The notes under the pieces were generated by a model that saw nothing but the letters and a program-made list of their open reading frames with translations, was not told the DNA's origin and made no database searches. This document shows positions 7,401 through 11,551 of a stretch of DNA of 11,551 nucleotides, in pieces. Every line of letters begins with the position of its first letter. Positions within the stretch are counted from its first letter, which is position 1. The DNA is from CAG-964 sp902789345 (GTDB taxonomy: Bacteria > Bacillota > Clostridia > Oscillospirales > Acutalibacteraceae). Location of the stretch: NCBI GenBank assembly GCA_052117325.1, contig JBQKJJ010000033.1; one strand, given 5' to 3'. Position numbers and translations under genes: made by a program.

Positions 7401-8491
7401 TTCTCAGAAAGAACAATATTCTTTTCTTTTCTAAAATTAATATTGCCGCCGTCGCTTACCGTTGTTACAAGTTTACATTTTTGGCTTGTAGTATTTTTAT
7501 AGGTTATAGAAAGTTTACCTGTAACTTTAGCACTTTTATTACAGTATAACTTACTTTTATCCGTAGAAATTTTAAAATCCTTTATATCCGGTTTAATTCC
7601 GGAGCAAATTAGGCCGTTTAAATACTTAATTACCAAATTAGTATTATATATGTTATCATAAAAACTGCCGTCGCCCATTTGCAATTTCTTAATTTCACTA
7701 ACAGACTCTTGTATACCTGAAATTTTATTGTACTCTAGGTTCAGTATGCTGTTTAGCATAAATGTTTCAAAAGAATTTTCAGATGAATCATTACATTGCA
7801 CTGTAGATAAGTACTCTTTTGCTTTATCCAAATGATTATTTACAACATCTGATGTTATATTATTATTATTCATAAACTTTAGTACAGAACAAGCAATCCT
7901 TAGTGTAAGATTAGGCTCTGACGAATTAAGGGAATTGTATCCCCAGCCGCCATCGCCATTTTGTTGTTTACACAAGTAATCTATTACACCATAAATTGCT
8001 TCATTGTATTTGTCGCTATTAAATAATACTAACGCTTCCAAAGCTAAACAGCTATCAAGGTTATCGCTTGAATAATTTGAGTTCAACCCAAATCCCCCGT
8101 CATTATTTTGCAATTTTACCAGTTCATTAACATACACATCATCCTTAGTCGCCACAAACTTTCTGGATAATGTATCCGCATTTTGGGTTGATATATCCTT
8201 ACTCAACCATTGTACTGAATCACTAATGTCATAGTTATTCAGTGACAGGGCCTCAACAGCGTAACATGTGTCGTTTATCGTTGCATTATCCCCAAAACTT
8301 CCGTCATCGGCTCGTTTCTGTTTAATCCAATTAAAGGAGTTGTCCAGTATTGTTTGTATATCATCCTGAACACTCCCCTGCAAATATGACTCGTTGGCAT
8401 CATCTGCCAAAACGGGTATATTGCAAATGGAACTGCCAATTACAATTACCAGCATCCAGCTGATAATTGACCGCAAATGTTTTTCTACCAT
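4469..8491 (-). CDS. Large secreted wall-anchored protein: alpha-toroid repeats, GATase-like domain, InlB-type repeats
   Basis: The product has 1340 residues. The start ATG at 8489-8491 has GGAGGG 6 nt upstream. A Sec signal peptide ends near VLA-DD (after Ala29). Residues 50-295 carry four prenyltransferase/squalene-oxidase-type repeats with Q-x(3)-DGG/S-F/W cores (DDGSFGD at 62-68, NDGGFGLN near 130, GDGGWGYN near 179, GDGSFYDN near 273). No DxDD cyclase motif is seen, so this looks like a binding toroid rather than an enzyme. Residues 411-626 resemble a GATase/ThuA-type alpha/beta fold (ADVLIIQN, SNGGTLVYG, DPTHPIVNA, YPIGKGVVIGST). Two macroglobulin- or CARDB-like Ig domains follow (about 630-735 and 740-842, each with a Y-x(2)-x-EDV start), then another beta region. 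Four InlB-type repeats occupy 957-1228, then a Thr/Pro-rich stalk, LIQTG (1296-1300), a membrane helix and RRKK. It is the first gene of the leftward operon, 23 bp before the lipoprotein start, and is probably its surface partner. Confidence 0.85.
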   Translation of the reverse strand: MVEKHLRSIISWMLVIVIGSSICNIPVLADDANESYLQGSVQDDIQTILDNSFNWIKQKRADDGSFGDNATINDTCYAVEALSLNNYDISDSVQWLSKDISTQNADTLSRKFVATKDDVYVNELVKLQNNDGGFGLNSNYSSDNLDSCLALEALVLFNSDKYNEAIYGVIDYLCKQQNGDGGWGYNSLNSSEPNLTLRIACSVLKFMNNNNITSDVVNNHLDKAKEYLSTVQCNDSSENSFETFMLNSILNLEYNKISGIQESVSEIKKLQMGDGSFYDNIYNTNLVIKYLNGLICSGIKPDIKDFKISTDKSKLYCNKSAKVTGKLSITYKNTTSQKCKLVTTVSDGGNINFRKEKNIVLSENNTQLSGEAFSFSVIPEKSKPITVKTEIFYNDELIGQYENVLNVIDSTSKADVLIIQNSLPWRSNAAETVLNNLNIEYDKMTAQQAKENDLSIYRMIYVSNDQNTAFYNTMYQIKPKLDSFVSNGGTLVYGVCDSGWAEGISEKIIPGDVMIGEVDYIYNNYIADPTHPIVNAELSDGIPLKNEQLYNKYASHRYFDVNTLPENTKVILTAGENKPTLIEYPIGKGVVIGSTLTWEHSYNDSSNRFGRRAFDDLLLYAYNIVFVDEDINFTSDIYTNKKQYSTNEDVNINLNCGVSAYQCRANGILEVRDKDGNLVEKIADILAVVYKEKPWSGTYKWNTDKYASGDYDVSIKWYSTEDELLYATKTTISILPNGNVTNNVKVDKNTYKPDEDVYVTDVIKNSSTNTFLNNLSLEIQISDVSNSDGVTLSKIFSLSPESEYEYSDYVLAQKLEPGNYIVNSTVKSGDNALSTSQTSFVVGNYTELSEKYTGKISVSKKSDKEQTFNFSIKNNGDDGQNLTLKALVLDENGQQVGCIEEEKFDLSKKETKAFSELYNTEALPLGNYPVVLVLTTQDGKDIMLDVNGFEINKINEYDVKFVNDDGTVLSVQKIAYGKSAVAPKSPSKENTAQYTYSFSGWDTDFSRVTSDLTVTAVYSAKVNKYTVTFVDDDGTVLDTQEVEYGKAAVAPTSFGKENTEEHTYTFSGWDTDFSLVTSDLTVTAVYSAKVNKYKVTFVDDDGTVLDVQEVEYGKAAIAPTSFGKENTKEHTYTFSGWDTDFSRVTSDLTVTAVYSAEVNKYKVTFVDDDGTVLNTQEVEYGKAAVAPKDPSKENTSDSIYTFSRWDVDFSCVTSDLTVTAVYDIEKVVKPTEPTNQATESTEPVTAPTETQQKTEPVTQLAETNTQPTVPTSPSTTPASTPAAVNENTVESNGKSLIQTGFNKTNIVILLSVFIVTGCVIRNLNRRKKDRQKSGTGNDSE
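4592..4606 (-). other. Non-canonical sortase sorting signal (LIQTG)
   Basis: LIQTG at residues 1296-1300 is followed by a hydrophobic helix (about 1304-1321) and a basic tail (RNLNRRKK). A Thr/Pro-rich spacer precedes it. This is the layout of an LPxTG wall-anchor tail with Ile in place of Pro. The protein is 40 residues from its end here, as usual for such signals. Anchoring by a sortase is inferred. Confidence 0.6.
4808..5623 (-). repeat. Four tandem 204-bp repeats encoding InlB-type (Flg_new/B-repeat) modules
   Basis: Residues 957-1228 form four units of exactly 68 residues, starting at Tyr957, Tyr1025, Tyr1093 and Tyr1161. Each reads Y-x-V-x-FV-x-DDGTVL, then YGK-[SA]-A-x-AP, KENT, [ST]FS-x-WD-x-DFS, VTSDLTVTAVY. 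This is the Listeria-Bacteroides (InlB B) repeat family. The units are also alike at DNA level, so recombination between them is possible. The two inner units share PTSFGKEN, while the outer ones have PKSPSKEN and PKDPSKEN. Confidence 0.9.
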
Positions 8492-8497
8492 TTATTT

Positions 8498-8503
8498 CCC
8501 TCC
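8498..8503 (-). promoter_or_regulatory. Strong ribosome binding site
   Basis: GGAGGG on the minus strand lies 6 nt before the ATG at 8491 and fixes the start of the large surface protein. Confidence 0.8.
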
Positions 8504-8539
8504 ATAAAAATTTAATAAAAAAATACAACAAGCGTTTTA

Positions 8540-8569
8540 ACTATAGCACATAACACTAAAAGCTGTCAA
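8540..8569 (-). promoter_or_regulatory. Sigma-A-type promoter for the leftward operon
   Basis: On the minus strand, a perfect -35 box TTGACA (8569-8564), an 18-bp spacer and -10 box TATAGT (8545-8540), preceded by TGC (extended -10). Transcription would start near 8533, leaving a 5' leader of about 40 nt before the ATG at 8491. It is the only strong promoter seen for the three leftward genes, which are 11-23 bp and 5 bp apart. Confidence 0.75.
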
Positions 8570-8570
8570 T

Positions 8571-8703
8571 AAATGGATTTTGATAAAGAAATTTTTTACA
8601 AAGAACTTTCATAACAGTATTAAATATAAAAACATATGATATATTTACTGATATTTTTAATATTTTACATTAACAACACACTCTAACCCCCAGCAATTTA
8701 AAA
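8571..8703. other. AT-rich divergent intergenic spacer
   Basis: No gene, RNA gene or convincing reading frame is seen. The DNA is very AT-rich. It has a 7-bp inverted repeat AAATATA (8622-8628) / TATATTT (8640-8646), which may be chance in such composition. The stretch separates the leftward operon promoter from the rightward promoter and may supply upstream A/T elements to both. Confidence 0.5.
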
Positions 8704-8731
8704 TTGATTTTTTGAAATTATGTGTTAAAAT
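8704..8731 (+). promoter_or_regulatory. Putative promoter for the membrane-protein pair
   Basis: TTGATT (8704-8709), a 16-bp spacer and TAAAAT (8726-8731), preceded by TGT (extended -10, 8723-8725). Transcription would begin about 8738, inside the inverted repeat that follows. The -35 is imperfect. An overlapping alternative -10, TATAGT at 8731-8736, has no well-spaced -35. Confidence 0.5.
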
Positions 8732-8734
8732 ATA

Positions 8735-8750
8735 GTTAGCTTTCGCTAAC
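8735..8750 (+). promoter_or_regulatory. Operator-like perfect inverted repeat at the transcription start
   Basis: GTTAGC-TTTC-GCTAAC is a perfect 6-bp inverted repeat with a 4-bp centre, just downstream of the -10 box. The site extends to GCTAACCTA on the right. The half-sites resemble the TTAG/CTAA arms of DtxR/IdeR-type metal-regulator boxes, but the centre is longer than in the classic 19-bp box. Its position would let a bound repressor block initiation. The regulator's identity is inferred only weakly. The same sequence could form a short RNA hairpin instead. Confidence 0.5.
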
Positions 8751-8795
8751 CTACATGGTGCACCCCGGAGAAAAAAACAAAAGGGAGGAAACAAA

Positions 8796-9230
8796 ATGGA
8801 GAAATTATACGAAACAAAAATCTCAGATAAACTTTGGATTGCATACGATATTCCTGCCAACCTTGGCTGGATAGCATATATTATCTCTTTAATTTTACTG
8901 TTTATCGGTCAGTCGAGTTGCGCAAAGTCTATAATAGGCTATTTTGAAATAATATCTGCCATACTGTTGGTGATTGGAATTGCAGAGCTTATCAGCGAAC
9001 GAATTGCTAAGCTTGACAGGGTGCTTCCCAAAATAAGATTATACAGGGGCTTTGGCGCCCTAACCTTAGGCGGTGCTTTAGGCTTTATTTTGGCTTCAAT
9101 TTCTTTTGCTTGGGAATTGTCAACAGGTCATTTCTGTGTTCATCAGCTTGTTATGCTAATTGGAGCATTTATATGTGGCATATTGGCATTCTTATTGCTA
9201 AAGGGATATAAAAAAATAGAAAGGAATTAA
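8796..9230 (+). CDS. Four-span integral membrane protein of unknown function
   Basis: The product has 144 residues. The start is set by GGGAGG (8783-8788), 7 nt upstream. Four hydrophobic segments lie at about 22-40, 45-65, 83-107 and 114-135, so nearly the whole chain is membrane-embedded. The N-terminus (MEKLYETKISDKLW) has no cleavable signal. Charged loops follow spans 2 (SERIAKLDRVLPKIRLYR) and 4 (KGYKKIERN), placing both on the positive, probably cytoplasmic, side. His112 and His116 flank Cys114 in the loop before span 4. I do not recognise the family. It is first in a two-gene rightward unit, 5 bp before the next gene, downstream of the operator-like palindrome. The two products probably act together or share regulation. 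Confidence 0.75.
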   Translation: MEKLYETKISDKLWIAYDIPANLGWIAYIISLILLFIGQSSCAKSIIGYFEIISAILLVIGIAELISERIAKLDRVLPKIRLYRGFGALTLGGALGFILASISFAWELSTGHFCVHQLVMLIGAFICGILAFLLLKGYKKIERN

Positions 9231-9235
9231 CATTT

Positions 9236-9856
9236 ATGACACTAACAAAATTATTATTTATTTTAGCGATTTTAGGACATTTACTGTGCGGATACTGCGA
9301 CTGTCTTCTGGCCTATTCTCCCAGCGGACGGTTTGACTTTAAGCAAATGCAGGACAATGAAAAGCTGGCTTCCGTTCTGGGTAAAATGCCGCTAAAAAAA
9401 CCTTTGCTTTCAATACTGCTGGGTTGCCTTGCACTTTTAATGTGCGTACCGGGGTACTTTGCCGTTTGTATGTGGGTAAGTAATTATTCTGTTGTTTACT
9501 CAACAATACTGCTTATTGCCATGGCGATTTTCTTTGTTTTCGTAGTAGCTCACCATATATTTTGCGGAGTTACAGAATGGTTTTACATACGACTGGGAGC
9601 AACGGAAGAAGCCAGACTAACAATTATGGACTTCTTCAAAAAGACCTCTATTGCAATGGTGCTTTGCTATGTGGGACTGTTTGTCTTTTGCGTAACGCTG
9701 TTTATCGCTGTAGTTTCCGGTGCAACACCTTTGCCACAGTGGGCTTGTGTTTTTAACACCCTGCCTATATTTATAGTCTTGTCACCATTTAAAATTGTAG
9801 GCACAGGCAACTGGTCAGGGGCAATTATGTTTTTAGGCCTGCTTTTACTGGTGTAA
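9236..9856 (+). CDS. Multi-span membrane protein, DUF6796-like, unknown function
   Basis: The product has 206 residues. An AAGGA site (9221-9225) inside the preceding gene's end lies 10 nt upstream of the ATG, which is 5 bp after that gene's TAA, so the two are probably translationally coupled. About six hydrophobic segments are seen, at roughly 3-25, 55-80, 86-110, 134-162, 168-185 and 192-206. Conserved-looking polar residues sit near the first span (GHLLCGYCDCLL, then SPSGRFDF at 28-35) and in the third (VAHHIFCGVTEWFY, 104-117). From memory the GHLLCGYCDCLL/GRF opening resembles DUF6796, but I could not search. His, Asp, Cys and Glu inside spans hint at a transport or membrane-enzyme role without proving one. 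A hairpin terminator follows 36 bp downstream. Confidence 0.75.
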   Translation: MTLTKLLFILAILGHLLCGYCDCLLAYSPSGRFDFKQMQDNEKLASVLGKMPLKKPLLSILLGCLALLMCVPGYFAVCMWVSNYSVVYSTILLIAMAIFFVFVVAHHIFCGVTEWFYIRLGATEEARLTIMDFFKKTSIAMVLCYVGLFVFCVTLFIAVVSGATPLPQWACVFNTLPIFIVLSPFKIVGTGNWSGAIMFLGLLLLV

Positions 9857-9892
9857 AATGCTTGCAATTATTAACTTCCAAAATCACTATTA

Positions 9893-9946
9893 AAAAACCA
9901 AATCCTGCAAAGAGCTAATGTTATGCTCTTGCAGGATTTGGTTTTT
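9893..9946 (+). terminator. Strong rho-independent terminator, probably bidirectional
   Basis: The left arm (ending TGCAAAGAGC at 9915) and right arm (starting GCTCTTGCAGG at 9925) pair over more than 20 bases with a single-base bulge and a 9-nt loop. A-tract on the left and T-tract on the right mean it can act on both strands. It closes the rightward membrane-protein pair and may also stop leftward transcription from the gene ending at 10132. Confidence 0.85.
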
Positions 9947-10131
9947 ATAGGGTAATTTGACAATTACGGTAGACAGGATAAACAGCGTGGAAACCGTGCA
10001 ATTAAAATCCTAAATACCGGGATTATTTATACTTAGTAATCAAAACTACTCGTCAAACGGGTGGTTTTCTGTTTCGGACTTCGTCCTTAACCGACTAAGG
10101 GGATAAATTAGGAATAATAACGGTTTTTTCT
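9947..10131. other. Gene-free stretch with several small hairpins
   Basis: No gene is seen. On the plus strand, AAAACTACTCG (10042-10052) and CGGGTGGTTTT (10058-10068) form an 11-bp stem with two G-U pairs and a 5-nt loop. GGAC-TTC-GTCC (10076-10086) and CCTTA...TAAGG (10085-10100) form two hairpins that share CC at 10085-10086 and so exclude each other. A weak promoter-like TTGACA (9957-9962), 16 bp, TAAACA precedes them. Possible readings are a small RNA with a terminator, a terminator-like end for the leftward gene, or a decayed mobile-element end. None is proven. Confidence 0.45.
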
Positions 10132-11551
10132 TTAAAATGATGATACGCTAAATTCTGATACCACATAATCTTTTTTACTATTAGGGTCTATAACATGCTG
10201 TTTTACCAGTATACTTTCTCCGGTAGCCACCAAATAGGTTATATAACCGCTTTCTACGCTAAAATGCTCTACTGCACTGTACGCATATTGTGATTTTACT
10301 TTTTGCAGAGTTTCGGTTACTCCTGTGCCCAAATTGTATGATTTTATATAATCACAGTAATTTGATGTACCATAATTACTTCTTTCGCAATAATAAACCT
10401 TTCCGTCACTGACTGCAATCCTTGTATCAGAAGCATTAAAAATATGAGTTGATTTCCCGCTTGTCACATTAACTTTATAAACAGGTACATGAGTTCCGTT
10501 AAAATGCAGCGGTATGTAATAAACATAGCCGTCTTCTATACCGACAACACTGCTAACATCGGTGGTAACACATTTTTGCGTATCTGTTTCAAAATTATAC
10601 GAATACAACTTATAATCTCTGCAGAAATACCCAATATTTTTATTTGAAACACCTAACCAGCTTATATATTCCTTTGATAAAACAGTTACCTTTCCACTGT
10701 CAATATTTCTAACTACTGTACCGGAATTGTTATTGTAATAAAATTTATTACCACATATAATGCCGCCAAAAAAGCCGTTGCTATTTTTATAATCTGAACA
10801 TATCAGTTTATTACCGGTTCCGTCCAGATTACACCTATAAACATTCAACGAATAATCGCCTGAATACACAACCTTGTCTAAATAGTAGATATAGTTATTT
10901 ACTATAGTAAAACTACCTGCTTTGTTCCTAATGCTCTTTGGCAATGGTTCTGTCAATCCGTTTGAAATATATTTTCCAGGAGTAGCCTCAGGTGTGTACG
11001 ATGAATAGTACAGCTTACCATTATGTTTTAATAGTGATGAAAGTTGTCCTGCAATATTATTTTTTACAACCGTTACCTTGCAGGTAGCTGTTTTGCCGTT
11101 AAACAGGGTTATTTTTACATCTGCTGTACCTGTGCCTACTGCCTTTACCACTGCTTTGTTGCCACTGCCTTTTTGTACGGTTATTACCTTTGTGTTTGTA
11201 CTTGTCCACTTTAGGTTTGCGGCATTTGCGTAGCTGCCACTATTGGTGCTTTCGCTTATTGTATAGCTTTCACCTTTACCCAGTGTTATGGCTGTTGGAT
11301 TGGTTTTTATGCTTGTTGGCGCCGGCTTTACAGTCACCTTACAGGTGGCTGTTTTGCCGTTAAACAGGGTTATTTTTACATCTGCTGTGCCTGTGCCTAC
11401 TGCCTTTACCACTGCCTTGTTGCCACTGCCCTTTTGTACCGTTACTACCTTTGTGTTTGTACTTGTCCACTTTAGGTTTGCGGCGTTTGCGTAGCTGCCG
11501 CTGTTTGTGCTTTCGCTTATTGTGTAGCTTTCGCCTTTACCCAGTGTCAGA
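10132..11551 (-). CDS. Surface protein with Big_2 Ig-like repeats and a DUF5050-like propeller (N-terminus outside window)
   Basis: The frame is open from the window edge to TAA at 10132-10134, so the 5' part is missing. An apparent start at 11412 is an internal GTG (Val) within a repeat. Two Big_2-type Ig-like units (cores LGKGESYTISES, LKWTSTNTKV, GTGTADVKITLFNGKTATC) lie at about 11065-11551. The last ~310 residues are beta-rich with recurring tyrosine motifs (GKLYYSS, NYIYYLD, NKFYYNN, GYVYYIP, GKVYYCE, GYITYLV) spaced about 40-50 residues apart. That is the pattern of DUF5050-type beta-propellers. The chain ends FSVSSF with no wall-sorting tail. Such proteins are usually exported and work at the cell surface, perhaps binding glycans or partners. 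The signal peptide and remaining repeats cannot be seen. Confidence 0.8.
   Translation of the reverse strand, partial: LTLGKGESYTISESTNSGSYANAANLKWTSTNTKVVTVQKGSGNKAVVKAVGTGTADVKITLFNGKTATCKVTVKPAPTSIKTNPTAITLGKGESYTISESTNSGSYANAANLKWTSTNTKVITVQKGSGNKAVVKAVGTGTADVKITLFNGKTATCKVTVVKNNIAGQLSSLLKHNGKLYYSSYTPEATPGKYISNGLTEPLPKSIRNKAGSFTIVNNYIYYLDKVVYSGDYSLNVYRCNLDGTGNKLICSDYKNSNGFFGGIICGNKFYYNNNSGTVVRNIDSGKVTVLSKEYISWLGVSNKNIGYFCRDYKLYSYNFETDTQKCVTTDVSSVVGIEDGYVYYIPLHFNGTHVPVYKVNVTSGKSTHIFNASDTRIAVSDGKVYYCERSNYGTSNYCDYIKSYNLGTGVTETLQKVKSQYAYSAVEHFSVESGYITYLVATGESILVKQHVIDPNSKKDYVVSEFSVSSF
11029..11551 (-). repeat. 261-bp tandem repeat encoding 87-residue Ig-like units
   Basis: Bases 11101-11290 and 11362-11551 align without gaps at an offset of exactly 261 bp and differ at 14 of 190 positions. 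Most differences are silent; one is Ile to Val before the TVQKGSG motif. The array continues past the window edge, so the copy number is unknown. The copy nearest the propeller is the last and runs into KVTVVKNN. Confidence 0.85.

Noticed and set aside
7600..8400. Active terpene cyclase
   Set aside because: The toroid repeats lack the DxDD motif, and the protein is exported.
8657..8860. A 67-codon leftward open frame
   Set aside because: It runs across the rightward promoter, operator and start of the membrane-protein gene, and its composition looks non-coding.
8755..8880. Short upstream frame starting ATGGTGCACCCC before the first membrane-protein gene
   Set aside because: It has no ribosome site and overlaps the real gene out of frame. 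The GGTGCACC palindrome explains the sequence better.
9562..9867. Open frames at 9562-9756 (+) and 9667-9867 (-)
   Set aside because: They are out of frame or antisense to the second membrane-protein gene and have no support.
1..11551. CRISPR array, tRNA, rRNA or transposase gene
   Set aside because: No repeat-spacer pattern, cloverleaf, rRNA segment or transposase-like frame was found. The tandem repeats present are all coding.

Overview
The window comes from a low-GC Gram-positive bacterium, most likely an anaerobic gut Clostridia member (Ruminococcus/Oscillospirales-like). The basis is AT-rich DNA, GGAGG-type ribosome binding sites, a lipobox lipoprotein, a sortase-type C-terminus, InlB-type B repeats and a Big_2/DUF5050-type surface protein. 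The genus is an inference.

Region 1-8570 is one leftward operon under a strong sigma-A-like promoter (TTGACA, 18 bp, TATAGT with an extended -10). It encodes, in order: (i) a 1340-residue secreted, probably wall-anchored protein with alpha-toroid (prenyltransferase/squalene-oxidase) repeats, a GATase/ThuA-like domain, Ig-like domains, four 68-residue InlB-type repeats, a Thr/Pro-rich stalk and an LIQTG sorting tail; (ii) a roughly 1380-residue lipoprotein with a helical N-terminus, a transglutaminase-like domain that has lost its Cys and His, a hydrophobic segment, seven 11-residue repeats and a C-terminal domain that looks like a polymorphic-toxin tip; and (iii) a small gene 5 bp further on, cut by the window edge, that looks like a dedicated immunity protein. 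I read this as a surface-displayed toxin/immunity system in which a lipoprotein with a degenerate transglutaminase-like domain carries the toxin tip without RHS/YD repeats, next to a large wall-anchored partner.

Region 8571-8795 is a divergent intergenic region. Its right side has an extended -10 promoter overlapped by a perfect inverted repeat, GTTAGC-TTTC-GCTAAC, placed like an operator and faintly resembling DtxR-family sites. Region 8796-9856 holds two rightward, closely coupled multi-spanning membrane proteins of unknown function, closed by a strong hairpin terminator at 9893-9946.

Region 9947-10131 has no gene but is rich in small hairpins and may be a remnant or copy of an intergenic repeat or small RNA element. 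Region 10132-11551 is the 3' part of a leftward gene for another surface protein: nearly identical 87-residue Big_2-type Ig-like repeats followed by a probable beta-propeller (DUF5050-like) domain. Its start lies beyond the window.
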